Source of the DNA: Varroa destructor
Lineage: Eukaryota; Arthropoda; Arachnida; Mesostigmata; Varroidae
Direction: 5' to 3'
NCBI RefSeq assembly: GCF_002443255.2
Contig: NW_019211454.1
Coordinates: 8,454,248-8,518,247, forward strand
Length of the DNA: 64,000 bases
In this document: positions 11,095 through 24,131 of the stretch, piece after piece
Position numbering within the stretch: the stretch's first letter is position 1
Layout of the letters: the number at the start of each line of letters is the position of its first letter
Translations under genes and position numbers: made by a program
Notes under the pieces: model-generated
Databases searched by the model: none
What the model was told of the DNA's origin: nothing
What the model saw: the letters and a program-made list of their open reading frames with translations, nothing else

Positions 11095-11518
11095 GGGCGA
11101 CGACGACTATTTACTCACGATCAACACTATGAATATCGATCAATTCAACGCAGCTGGTCTCTAGTTTGCAATGTGCCGTAAGGAAAAATAGGAAAAATAA
11201 AACACTAGGTGCACACTGCACAAATGAGCTAAACGACTAAAAGTTTGGAGGAAGTTACGGAACACCTTGCTGATACAGCCGCCTTTATCGGCCTGTGTTG
11301 AAATCGTTTGCAGGCTTTTGAATCAGGGTGTTCCTACCGTACAAGATCACTAAAATTGAAGGACAACAACTTTCAACTAAGAATGGTGAAACTCCGCAAG
11401 ATAAATGTAACCCTTATAAACAATCTTGCGTAATCGCTGTTCTTTTCCATTTTTGCGTGGAGTTGATTGAATTGGGAAGCTAACTTTTCCGTTCGACTCG
11501 AGTTCAAAATTTTTTTAG

Positions 11519-11611
11519 CACGAAAAATATATACGCCCCGTGGAAAATCCCACGACCTTGTACTAATCACATTCGTTCAAATCGCATTAGAACTAAGGAC
11601 ACTCAAAAGCA
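11519..11611 (+). CDS. Possible small exon between canonical splice sites
   Basis: A TTTTTTTAG acceptor is followed by 93 nt in an open frame (RKIYTPRGKSHDLVLIT, then ALELRTLKST), ending at GTGAGT. No partner exon or family is identified, and in a region this AT-rich it may be chance. Confidence 0.2.
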
Positions 11612-11844
11612 CGGTGAGTATAGGATCAGCCACAGGAGTTTACACGAAAATAAATTTCGCTAATCCTGAAGCCTGACAATTCTACGTAACAAGCAAGAAG
11701 CAAAAAAAATGAAGTATTTATGACCTATCTGTAATACCTATACATGCACCCTTACCTTACCTTAGCTTTACATCTTTGAAATATTAAGAATCTAGCCTGT
11801 TTTTTTCTAATTTTACGTCTGATATAGCCGTCATACAGTCCCGG

Positions 11845-11914
11845 CAAGAAACTAAGTGTGCCTACGCTTGGGTTCGACCCTAGACCACAACATGTCCCTA
11901 GGATCAGTAGGCAA
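11845..11914 (-). repeat. tRNA-like dispersed repeat, copy C
   Basis: On the minus strand this reads TGCCTACT..., then GTAGGGACATG-like, GGTCTAGG, GTCGAACCC, GCGTAGGCACACT. It matches the copy at 25733-25798 over most of about 68 bases, including a box B-like GGTCGAACCC. It is probably a fragment of a tRNA-derived SINE. Confidence 0.5.
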
Positions 11915-12214
11915 ATACATCACCTACCAGGTTATCACGGGGATATACGCCAACAAACTGTTAAGCGAAGCAGAATTCAACTACCTTCCGCAAGGACAAA
12001 CACTACTAGACAATAGCGAAAGACACTACCGTTCCGTCACAGTGATCTCTAAACATTTCTAAAAACCAGCTCAAAATGCTAATGATAAGTAATATTTACT
12101 TCACCGTAGCGTTCTATTGAGTGTCGTCACATACCCAGAACTCGAATAATCGAGGTTTTCCTTGGTAAGTTTTTTTTTTTTATTTTCTGCATAGTTCGGT
12201 TACTGGGCACGGTC

Positions 12215-12427
12215 TTGACCTGCCTTTATCGCCCACGGCTAAATAGAAACTTCGAAGGAGACAACGGTGCGCATGGCATGAGTGCATCCGTCAGAATCTC
12301 CGAAACGTCAACGATTTCAACTAGCTTTAATTCGTTATCGTCGCAATTCAGTGCGTCTATGTTTCTAAGCGACCGATCGCGAGCCGCTCAGCGTTTACAG
12401 TTGGAATGGCATCGAAGAAAAACCTAA
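12215..12427 (+). CDS. Possible terminal exon, Ser-rich, unrecognised
   Basis: A 70-codon open frame ends RAAQRLQLEWHRRKT, with a Ser/Thr-rich middle (SETSTISTSFNSLSSQF) and balanced codon use for this AT-rich region. The first bases (TTATCGCCCACGGCTAAATAG) could be an acceptor. There is no family match and no partner exon. Confidence 0.25.
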   Translation: MTCLYRPRLNRNFEGDNGAHGMSASVRISETSTISTSFNSLSSQFSASMFLSDRSRAAQRLQLEWHRRKT

Positions 12428-12717
12428 ACCAGACCAGAGAATATTTGCGGAGGGATTCGAGAACGCACCGTTCGCTCCGCGCTGATACAAGCCAAACGTC
12501 TCACGCAGTGATTAACCGCACAACTCGAGCTAAACACCTAGGACCTTTTTAAAACCTTTCAAGATACGTAAACTCAATTCATTACCATACAATAGGTCAA
12601 CGCTGAACGATGTATGGTCACGAAGGCTGGAAGAAAAAACCTAAGCGTTTCGCAACTATTTCCATTATGGTATACTAGTAACATACTTGCCGATTAAATT
12701 TAGAAACACAAAAGATG

Positions 12718-12760
12718 ATCGGGATCTGAAACCGAGTGTGGACATTTTTCGTTTTCACGT
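12718..12760 (+). repeat. tRNA-like dispersed repeat, degenerate copy D
   Basis: It contains GATCTGAAACCGAGTGTGGACA followed by a T-rich run and TTCG. This resembles the 3' half of the 25733-25798 copy (GGTTTGAAACCGGGCGTAGACA, T-rich). It is weaker than copies A to C. Confidence 0.3.
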
Positions 12761-15700
12761 TCGAAGGGACCAGCGGTCTGAACGAGCTTTCGATAAAGGG
12801 ATATCGGACGTCAAAACTTAAAACATTTATTCAAGCTTCTCTGCTGTTGACTACCATTGAAAAGTGGCCCAGGTGACCTAGAAAGCGCTCTAAGTCAATG
12901 GCTTGGTCCTTCTTAGGAATTGTCTTCCGTAGAACCACTGAGTAATAGTTTGAGGAATAATAACGATATATTTATAAAGGTGTTTCAGTGTGCGATTTGT
13001 ACGCAGGTCCTAAAAACGAAGTCTTTCTAAGAGCACAAGGATGATTTTTGGGTAAAATCAGATCTTATTGTATGGTATTCTGTCGATGCAGACAGCCTAT
13101 TCCCTGCATCGGCGACTCCTTAGCGCAGACTCAATGAAATATGCAGTTAGATCTACAATTGCTTTATACCTAAGCCTATTTGCTATCGATGTTCATATGC
13201 AGTGGGTTAAAAAAGCAGCGAGTTCGCGATGGGTCATGCGAATACATTTTCAGCGTGAAATAAAAAGAAATGCATAAAAAACCCCATCTGGGTTTATTCA
13301 ATTTAGTGTTCAGTAAAAATTACAAACGTAATGCTTAAATAGAAACGTCTGAATAAATTGGCCACCACATCAAATACATTACGTCTATTGGCTAAACATA
13401 CAACACCATTAGCTTATTAATCAAAATGTCCGCGTCAGGTTTGTCTATCCCAAATCTGTCTACACATAAATGGTGGCATAAATGGGTTCCACCGCTCGCC
13501 GTACCCGCCCCGTTAACTCTTTTCGTGAACATAATTCGTAGACGCCCCAGCTATGAAAAGCTATTAGCGCCAAGTCTTAGGCAACTGTGTTCTTCACAGT
13601 CTGCCAATGGCTTATTTAAAATGTTGTCCACAATTCTTCATGTCTTCCTTTCCTTAAAAAATGTACTTACTGTTGAATTTTAGCAACTATTATAGAGATG
13701 TCTGGATGACTGAAAGGTAACGGAGGTTTATTTCAAGAAATGGTGCGGTATACGCCGTTCGATATGCTAAACTGCTCTCCATGAGGAAACGTCGGACGAC
13801 TCAAAGTTATTGTGAGAAGGCTGAAGCTCCACATCGGATATTTTTTTTGAGCCGCAGTCGATGCAGACCGTATTTTATGAGAGCTTTCTTGATACCTGTA
13901 CCGGAACTATAGCAAAAAAGGAGCATTCAAAGTTTACGAAAGCGTATTTGCTCCTTCCCCAGTCACCTTCAGCTAGTTACTTGAATATAATTAGTACAGT
14001 TTTATCTTCTTTTTTTTTCTGACTAAGGTTAGGTAGTTAGAGAGGTGCTAAACGTTTTCATTTTGGGAGCCGTTCGACAACTTACTCGTCTACTCGAATA
14101 TCGCATAAAAGTGTCCTCGATAAATATTTAATAAATAACACAGATGGAATCGTACGTTACAAGCCGTTACGTCGACGGCGAACGTTTGATTTTCGAACAC
14201 GAATATGTAAACATTTTGTTTTCTTATGTATAGCCTGGTAATATGTACATATAATTTACTTATGGATTAAATGTGTATAATTATCTTAAAAGTGTTTCAG
14301 CATTGTTATGCTCTTCATATACTTCGCCCATAGTGGTGAATATTAGGAAACAGACAGTTTCATATATATTGCGGCGTCAGGTCGAAAACTGAAAACCGCA
14401 TGCCCCGGTATTTGTAACTATCCCTCTTTTTCTTGTAATCATCAGACTAGGTCCAGTGAACTCTGCTATAAGTCTGCTATAAACTCGTATAGCTAACTTT
14501 TTCGCGTAGAACTAACAGGACAAATAACATTTCGTTACCTGGCAAATGAGACCTGTAAGGTTTTCGTGCTTTGAAATTTAGCAGGCATATATGTTTGACA
14601 GTATAGTATACTTAAATGGCCGACCTACCCATTTCACAGAGCACATGATCTTTCGAAAATGACCAAAAGCACTATTTTTGTTCGTGAGATCAATATAGTT
14701 GAACATATTACAAACACCTTAGACCTACAATTTCAGCCCGAAAAGAACCAGGTCTCTCAAGATCCACACATCAAAAATCAATAGCCTTTGTTTGATCTGA
14801 TGACAATGAAAAGATTTGATGTGACTAGGCGTTTTCTGGTTATTCCTATTATAACACAAAACCCAAACGTTCACTGCAAAGTCCGTGTAAAGTAGTGCCC
14901 GACTAAAGGGTGCCTGCCGTTTTCTTATTTGAAGTACAAATGAATGGCACAACATGAAAGAGATGCACTGTTTACGTATCTTGACCCAACCTATAACCGA
15001 TAAAACCTTGTAGTTAAAAAAACGCCCAGATAAAGTTATACGACTAAGCATGTGTGCGTATGCTGCACTTCTAATTGAGAAAAATTTGCCGGAGTTATCT
15101 GGCTTATGTAGTTAAGCACTGGATAATATAAGTTAAAGCACACTACTGTAATTTAGATATGTGATAATTGTTCATAGAGAGGTTACCTGTCCCTTAAATT
15201 TAGGTTGAGATTCGCTTATCATCCTCAGCATCTTTAATCTATTCGATATATATATATATATAATATTTATCGATTGAATTGCGCTATTTTCAAGTGAAAC
15301 CTGTAGCAATAACTCAGGAACCCCTATGGTTTTAGCGTATTTTTTCACGTGTTACTGTACTATTTCTCTATGATTTGACAAGATGACTGAATCCAACATG
15401 ACGTATATAGCCAAATAAAAAAAGTTTGACCTAGTTACGTCGGTTTCGTAAATCAAATATTGTTGAAAAGGTTCAGCGACAGGACGCAATGAACGAGTTT
15501 TAGGCTCCTGGGCTGAAAATACTCTGCGCAAGGCAACAGATATTCGACGAGGTCGATGCCAAAGTTCTCCGAAAACAATAAAACTCGTAGAAGAACTGCC
15601 AAACAGGGACACTCGAGCGTAAAAGGTCGAACAGGGAACTTTCCGTGTCTTCGTTAGATACCGAATTGTTCGTATCGGACCTCGTTGGTTCTCATGTCGA

Positions 15701-16630
15701 AATTCTATTAGGAGTCGTTATGTCAGGCATCTGGTATAAGCGAGTTAATAAGGCATAGCCGGGAATCTCTAGAAGCCACTTCCTCTCGCCGATCGTCCTA
15801 GTTAATTAACATTTGCCAGGACGCCCTACTGTTACTCAAACCCGATAAGATAGTTAGCTTGTTGTAACTGTTTATTTACACTATATGTGTATATTTATGT
15901 ATGTTTTATATATAAAACCGTAGACCAAAGTGAGAGGCAATGTATATAATAGAATATTTTCAATAAAGGCTTTAATGTCCCCGTTCAATGGACAGAAGTA
16001 GGAATTGCGGAAATTGCTAGAAATATGCGGAAGTAGCTAATCAGATACGACAGCGACTATGGAATTGTGTCAAAACGCGGTTTCTGCAATAATAATAATG
16101 ATAATAATAAAAGCCGTTACTAGTTTACCTAAAGAAGAGAAATTCCTATGGTAGTAGACATTGTATCAAAAAAAAATAGTCTTAATAATAGATATGTATA
16201 TGCTTTTTCATACACATAAGATAGAACAATGGTACGCTAACGGAAAAACGGTTGGATGCAGCGTAAACTCACAAGCAATGATTTCGAATTTGTCACATAG
16301 GAACAATAAAGCAATAGATATAAAAATTTTCTTCTTTCTTTTAAAAAAAAAACTGCAATATTATATATAGACGTGCGAGTGACATCCCATCACGTAGTAC
16401 AAACTTGTATGACTCGCTGTTCGATAGCAACAAATAATAGAAATGGTTGTAACATCGAACTCTAATTTGGTGTATACTTTGCCATGATCTGCGTATTGAT
16501 ACCGTTTTCACATCGACGAACTCCCTTTATTCCCTTTAGATTTCCTTTATAGGCACTTCCCATTCGAAGAAATTCAAGTAGCATCAATAGCAGCGTCAGC
16601 TTGGCGTCATTGTATCATAAGAGAGCCGAC

Positions 16631-16679
16631 TAATAATAATAATAAAAAAAAAAATAATAATAAAAAAAAATAATAATAT
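16631..16679 (+). repeat. AAT/poly-A microsatellite
   Basis: TAATAATAATAATAA is followed by interspersed A runs and more AATAAT units over about 49 bases. It is a simple repeat, perhaps the decayed tail of a retroposed element. Confidence 0.85.
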
Positions 16680-18930
16680 TCATTTTATACAAGATGAGAA
16701 AATATTGAATTTAAGGCGCACAGAATAAAGACCACAATTTCAACACTGACAATGATGACAAATTTATTCAGGCACAAATCTGTAGTCATTTCGACGTCAG
16801 CTGTCAGTCGAAGTCCTAATAGGCCAATGCAAGCATAATACGGACAAAAATCATATTGCTACGAGAAATGGAAGTGTTTCAAAATACTACACACAGATTT
16901 CGCCACTGGTATGAATTTTTTTATATACCTGTACAGAGGCGTTCCATCGTTGCTGGAACCATGGTACGTACTCGTTGAATAGCTTCATAGCAAGCTTAAT
17001 TATCTGTATCAAATATTTATAAAACGATTTGATGTATTATCAGATTTAAATATCTTTTATTTACGCATCGGCCTGAACTTCCATAAATCCTCTCGAATAT
17101 CTGGAAATAATCATTTATACCGCCGGTGTGCAGCCAGTTTGGTGTTGCCAAGAATATAAACGACACTGAATTATTCCATTTTACTCCTTTTATTAATGTG
17201 AACGCTCTGCTGAACATGCTCAGCTTATGCCAAAACCCTGTCTGACAAAAAGCATGTCACCCTGACAATGACGGAATTTTTCATTGTAGATGAAACGCTA
17301 AAAATAACCAGCCTTATTGCTGCCTAATTCGACTTTCAATATTTCGTAGTATGTCCCGAGGCCGTTTGCTCATTCTAGCTGGTGAGACCTGCGCCCGTTT
17401 CATTTAAGCTGTTCGCAAGCATTGGCCACGTTCATTATCTGGACGAAAAGCGGGCGTTCTCCTGGTTCTCCTTTTTGTATCTGTAATAGTATGGGTGTTA
17501 TAATGAAGCTGACGCCAGTAGACCAATGATCTCTTCTTGGCCTATATCCGCTACGCAGTGTAAACATTTTAGCTGCTTGTAGTAAATAATTATCTTCATG
17601 TTATACCAGTAAGCAGAACCGCTAGCGTTGACGTTCGACGTATGTGCTTCGGGAGAGCAAAGCAAATGGCCATAAACACAAACGTGAAAAAAGAAAAGAG
17701 GTCATCCGATAGTCTCACGTATCAGTAAGGCGACGGCATCTCAAAGATCGATGGCGATTCTAGCTCGAAAGCTCGATCAAGTAGTGACACTCCCTACGAG
17801 AAAGGTAGAAGTCCGCGCTTGTTAATTTATGAAACGTAAGCATAAACGTATCGAAATGAAACTAATTTCTTTATACTAAATCATTCGGCGTATGTTTATG
17901 ACTATTTCATAGCAATGGAATCGATTGGTATTGTGTACGCCTGGTACAAGTTATTATCAGTACTATCATTCTTATAAATTTACACGTGCAACTAGAAGGC
18001 ACTTAAAAGACTACAGTGTAAAAAAAAAATCCTTTTTTATTATTTGAAAATAACCCTGAACTGATTCGTAGACAGACTATGCTAAGCCAATACAGGGACT
18101 AAACGTTACAGTTGATAAATAAATAAATCCGACAAAAAATCCTATCAAGTAATGTAATGATTAGCTAAACATACATCGCTCTAATAGGTCCCATTTCAGC
18201 AAACCCATTTTGCACCGACAGGTTCTTTGTTATTAAACATATTAAACACTTTGTATAGACGACTTTTACAAAAAGGTAGGCAATTAATACTTAGACAATA
18301 AATGCACCACCAGTTCGCGCTCGGCAACTTCCGAATCTGTAGAGGCCTCTAGTTCTCTAAAGGGAGCCAATCGCGACCAGTGACATGCATCGCTAAAGCA
18401 TGTCCCCGTAATGGTTTGATCGTAGGGCGTCTCCCTACTAAAACTCAGACTTCAACATGACGCGGTTTAGGTTAGAAACCGAAAGTACACACGGTTCGCT
18501 TCACGTTAAAAGAAGCTAACGATCTTAAGTAACATTGGACATAGAACTTGGAGTCTGTATTGTTTTAACATATTGGCATAATCATCGTCGTCTGCTTAGT
18601 TAGTTCACTATAGTCCGATTTTTAGCTACAATCTAATTCGATTAAAACAACGATTGACAGTATAAAAAAGACTGGTCGTTATACTGTGCAGGCCGGACAA
18701 ATGATAGAGTCATAACTTGAAGTTGCGTGCATCGCTCTACTCTGATGTGTTTCTTCGTCGTATAGTAGAAGAACTGCTTTTTATTCCAAGATTGCACGAA
18801 TCGTGTAACCACAGTCTACAGATCAATTACCAATTACGAGGTATAACAATTACTTAGCAATTTGTACGTACGATAAAAATAAACGTCTACTATTGTTTAG
18901 CATTGCGTCAGTTAGCTGATTTTTGTCAAA

Positions 18931-18992
18931 AGGCAAACAGAGTGTGCTCACGCCCGGATTCGAACTTCGACCACCACGTTTGCCTAAGTGTC
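18931..18992 (-). repeat. tRNA-like dispersed repeat, copy B
   Basis: The minus strand reads GGTCGAAGTTCGAATCCGGG, then CGTGAGCACACT and a T-rich run. GTTCGAATCC is a good pol III box B. The block aligns with 25733-25798 through GTT.GAA.CCGGGCGT..(G/A)CACACT. Confidence 0.5.
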
Positions 18993-21900
18993 ACTGACAC
19001 ACATAGAGATTTCCCTACAACACTACGGGAATGTCCGCGGTGTTTTCCATTAACGTTGTAGACAAAACGTTTTCACTGAAAATTTAATTGAAAAATAGGC
19101 CTTTCTAATATCAGGGGCAAACTTGTATACACGTAATTAGTTTATGTGCGATATTGTTAATTGTAACAAATATCTCGTTGAAAAATAGCGCTTCCTTATA
19201 ATTAAGGCAGCTATAAAATATCCAATTATTATTAATATTACTATCGTATTGCAAAATCTAGCCGCTCGCAAACGCATTGGCGTAATCTCTAACTTACTCA
19301 TTGCCTGATATCTGTAAATCAACATAGAAGCGAGTAATTTATCAAACTAAGCTGAAATGTTGCTCGCGACATAAATAAGACCTGATCGGGGCCAAACTCA
19401 ACGTGAACATAGAGTACGCCTACTCATTGAACATGTCGTATCGCACGCGGGTATGGGTCGGCTTCGCTTAACAAAGTAGAAAAGTTCCGTTAAGGTTCAA
19501 AAGCACGATTTTCAGAGCATTTTGGAGTGAGTGAATCCACTCTCTGTGGGATTACGCACCGTCAGACTACTAAAGCGTATAAAGCTCTCACTTGTGATTT
19601 GTAAATTACGAATCGAAGGAAACAATTTTTCAGTAGAGCTTTAAGTGGATAGCAATTGAAAGCGAACCTTTAATGAAATAACGGTACGTAATAGTACTTG
19701 CGTGTATAGTGCTCGTTACTCATCTGCATCGATGATAGTCACACCTTAAGTTAAGCCTTGGTACTTACAGGTATGCTCAATAGCTTGCTTCACTACTTGA
19801 GGGTTTTTACTATATTTACATATATATAGGAGACATTTAGTAACATATACTATTATATTATTTTTGGCCCATTGACGGCCACAGAACGTATTCGTCTTCA
19901 GCCTCACCTAGCTAAGTGTTTATCCATGTTCAATTTATAGATAACCGCATCGCTGTGCTTGGCAGAGCTGTGTGACAATTTAAATTAATACATGAGAACA
20001 TATTACGACGCTTCGAAGAATGAAGATACTTACTAAGTTTTACTGCAAACGATGACTTAACTTGTTTCGCTTAGTCCCTTTTGAATAGCAGCGTATGTGT
20101 ATTGAAAACCAACGTCGCAGGCCTGTACAACCTGCACACGAAACGCGCTTAAACGCTCTATGGATTACAGCCAGAACAGTAAATAAAAAAACAAGGGATT
20201 AGGATGCTACTCGGATAATTCAGATACCCCTCGACAGTTAATGTAAAAAGGCTGTTCTTGAGGGCTCGCGTTTTTGAAGGATTTGCGTGCCGGCCTATCA
20301 ATGGTTAGTTTCGAAAATTGTGAGGGTCGACCAGTGAGAGGTCGGCAGGTAAAAGCGAGCTAAGTGGTAACGAATTATATAGTTAAATATTATCGATCCG
20401 GTTAAAGAAGAGTGGCCGTCTAGCGCTCTGTATTGGAGCTGAAATCAAAACCCACTTAACGAAGAACTCGTTGTGTCTCATTTGGTTAAAACCATCGGAG
20501 ACGAATATTTATCTTGCGTTCTCGAACGCTTCCTCATGCGAGATAGACGCAAACTTAAAAACTTACTTAAATGACCAACCTTATGATAAAAGCAGGTGTT
20601 TTACAATAGACAACCGACCCCCAGTTTTAGAGTACGATCTTAATAACATATAACTCCTTGGTTCTTAATATCAAGAGTGTGACAAATTTACAACTTCGCC
20701 TGGGTTTGAGGGTCATATGCTTCATCGATATTCATATTGACCTAGGAAATAAACCCCATCAGCTCTTTAGTATTGCAGCTCAACAAAAAACAACGTTTCA
20801 GTTGTTATGATTTGAAAGTATAAAAAAAAAACAGTTCGAAAATCAAATCCAATAGCGTTGCAGAAAGAGAGTAAAGTCTCTCGTTCTAAATTCCTCATTC
20901 CTGTTCATCATATACTGTTTTATATCATAATCTATAAGAGATGGAACGTTTCCTTGAAGCGTGCGATCACTGGTATATGCCGACTCATATCAACGATGCC
21001 CAAACCATATGTAGGTTGTCCAATATCGCGCTTTCCAAAAAGCTGTTTTAAATATCCGCCAAATTCAAACGGTTCCTTTGTGCCTGCATAGACAGTTACG
21101 CTAGTACTCCCTTTTCCCTAAAGCAGTGTACAGCACAGCTTCAGTGTTGGTGGCAGGGTCAGCTATGACGCTAGTCGATCCACCAGAAGCGGTTCGGTGC
21201 GGGATCGTTTCGAAGCCTACTCCTTTATGCAGGCCATAGGCTTAGTATCCTTCCAAAGACTGTGTGAAATTTTTTAGAATAATACTTCACCAGCAAAAAA
21301 GAAGTTAATAGTATTTGCATCTGTTCATTTGCAAGCTCACCATGTTATTCGCTGATGAATCATATAAAGGAAGGATTCTTCCCGTTGGCAGAAGAGTTGT
21401 TATTTCCGATCGAACGGGTAGCAAATATTACAGTCTATCTTGGCAGTTGTTTTTCGTTTATTCCAATACTATCTATTTTTCACCCCTCTAAAAAACAACC
21501 TAGCAGTTATTAACACCCAATTCGGCTCGGAGACATATTTAGCACACCTAAGGTCACAATGCATCTAGTTACCTGTCATTATGGCGAAGTGGGTCAACCA
21601 CTTGTTTTAGCGGCACTTTTTAAAAATATTGCGATCACGCGTACGAGTAGCGGACTGTTGAACGCCGTCTTCGTCGTTACGCGCCCAATGCAGACTGTTA
21701 AACAATAGACCCCCCCCCCCCCTGCTGCGTAAAGAGAATGAAATCAAACTATTTATTTATCGAGTAATTTTCTCTTTTAAACGGCTTCAAACCCATTGAA
21801 AGTCCTATAAATGCACCCATTTTCTCATTATTATTGTCTCATTATCATTACTCGGCTAAAATTCATGGGATCAGCCTGAATCCGGCCTTTTTGGCCTATA

Positions 21901-23691
21901 ATTAAAATTTTATTTCCTTCATCCAGTCAATGAAGCCATCGAATAATCAAAGCAGCACATCATTCTTCAGAAATTTTCATAATTCGACCAGGTGAGAGAC
22001 CCAGCCCTGTTGCTGATCAGCTCTGCTTGGCCACACGCCAAAGTTCGCATACTGTCTGTATGATCGGATAAGTTGGCCCGGATAATTCGACAGTTAGCCG
22101 CGGGTTTAATATATTACAGTGGCAATAACGGCGCTGAGGAGTTTCTATTCTAGAATTTTATTCTAAACGCGTCTGTTGCGTTACTCAAGTAACAAATACT
22201 AAAAAATGGACCGTTTTGTTATACGAAACAAACGCTTAAAGACACCGTTCCCAAATTACTGCTAACGCGTTCTGAGGTAGAGATTGTAACTAGGTTACTG
22301 ATGTTAGATAAGGCGCATTGACGGAAGTAATATCTGCGACATTGAACAGTTACGTATTAGCTTGGGTGTAGAAGCTGTGAGTACGTTTTTTAGCAGATTC
22401 GACCAGATCGCAATCCGAAACACCGCAAGGGGCTGTTCTGTTTGAGTTTACTGTATTCTCAAACTTATTCTTAACTATAGCAGTACTAAATATAGAATTC
22501 AGGATGTTTACTTGTTTTGTTTACTTTGGCCCCTGGGGCTAAAGTTGAGGGTTTCACTACCACTAGGGTTGTGCCACTACAGGGTGAAGCTATGAGGAAC
22601 AGTCTTCAAATGATTTTATGAAGGCCCGTCTGTAAGTTAGAATCTGGGAAACCGTGAACAAATTGATAACAAGTGAACATATACACAACAAGATTTTCCA
22701 AGCTAACCTTTTGCGTGCAGAAGACAGCTTTAGCCGTTATTTTCGTGCAGAATTTCGCTTTGCATTAAGCAAAAATAGCGCACAATAACTAAATTAACTT
22801 ACTATACACCTTGCCACATTGACAAATTTCCAAAAATGACTTGCCATTAATAAGTTAGACATTTTTTGCGAAGTAATCGAGGCACATAAAATGGGCAGGG
22901 CAGAAGGCCGCCAAACCCCAAAATATTTACCACCATTAGCGAACGTCGATATCGAAAAACAAACGGTTTCTATGACACCAAACAACCGCAACGTGGCGAT
23001 GCGTGAAAAGCTTGAATCTAGCTTATTGAATGATTGATTCTATGGCTAACGACATTCTCACGCAACGGTTGTTAAATCAAAGCAATTCTGATGCGTGGAA
23101 ACTGAAAAAGAAACAAGCACCACCAAGCAGACGACCGACTTCTTTACTGCTAGTACCCCATCTAACACAAAATAGAAGCCAAATATCACTTCCACCAGCA
23201 TCACTGGCTGCCATCCAAACGGAGAGCTCGGTTAATCTAGCATGTACACAAATTTACGCCGTAGCCCGACCAGCATCAATAGCGGCACCCCGTTAGCTCA
23301 ACGAGCTTTACAGGCGGAGGCAAACTGCGACGCGCCTCATAGCTTGTCGCGTCTCTTGCGTCTAGTTTTTTTGTTGTGTAGCATGGAACCATTTGATCAA
23401 CGGCGAATTCAATCGCAGTGCGCACAGGCTAACACCGACGAACACACAGGGTTTCTTCATCGGAGTCGTAGGGTTTGGAGCGTAACGCCGCGCCATGACA
23501 TGTAACCTCAGCGTGACTTCAGGGCGCAAGCTTTCTGTAACTGTTCTGTAGCTGCTTAGCGCAAAAGTCTAGGATGTAGTGACGGACAGAATAACGTCTC
23601 CTATTGAATTCGGTTCTATTCGGTGATATTGAACCGGCCAGCATTCCCCTTCACCTGCTGCCCGCTCCTGTTCACGTTGTTCTCAGCAGAC

Positions 23692-23730
23692 TATAAAACC
23701 GACGCCGGTCCCGTTAAGTAACATCAGTTC
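23692..23730 (+). promoter_or_regulatory. TATA box and arthropod-type initiator
   Basis: TATAAAA at 23692-23698 is followed by TCAGT at 23724-23728, placing the initiator A 34 bases after the first T of the TATA box. It points at the Gly-rich gene whose ATG is at 24132. A second TATAAAA at 23761-23767 could be an alternative start region. A pyrimidine-rich acceptor (TTTCTTTCCTTCAG ending near 23936) suggests an intron in the leader. Confidence 0.5.
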
Positions 23731-24131
23731 ACGTCTCGATTTTTTGTTATTCGTGCCTAATATAAAAGGCGGACTCCCGATTAACTTGTCGGTCGCGATC
23801 AATGGAGCACAGATCAATTTGTCACTAGAAACGCGACGGATACATTTCTGTTCTCTTAGAACAGTTTACGGGCTCTATTTGGAAACTTAAGGCATTATAT
23901 TAATCATCACTCAAGCACTTTTTCTTTCCTTCAGCTTGGGAAGCTCATCGTTTTTATCATCACTAGATCATTACCCAGAGCCTTCTCGAACGCCCCTAGT
24001 ACTTGGATTTTGCGCTACAGCTTTCGCAGAAGCCTGCAACAGCTCTCCTCGTCGAGAAATCCGTCTTTTCGTTAATTCACACCAGTGCTTAGTAGTTACA
24101 CGAAAATCATCAACTTATCAACATCATCACC

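Larger units (their letters stand above)
11095..23600. other. Long AT-rich interval upstream of the receptor gene
   Basis: No convincing gene is seen. It holds AT microsatellites (15246-15262), AAT-type tracts (16088-16111 and 16631-16679), tRNA-like repeat fragments and low-complexity runs. One minus-strand frame is open for about 126 codons (15733-15352) with more GC than its surroundings, but it has no recognisable domain. A regulatory role for the nearby receptor and Gly-rich genes is possible but unseen. Confidence 0.4.

Noticed and set aside
20858..21091. 77-codon plus-strand frame with some Cys and Pro
   Set aside because: It has no signal peptide, splice sites or family resemblance.
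23030..23505. Two overlapping frames upstream of the Gly-rich gene
   Set aside because: The region is GC-richer, but the frames conflict and neither has clear splice borders. It is more likely part of the promoter or leader region.
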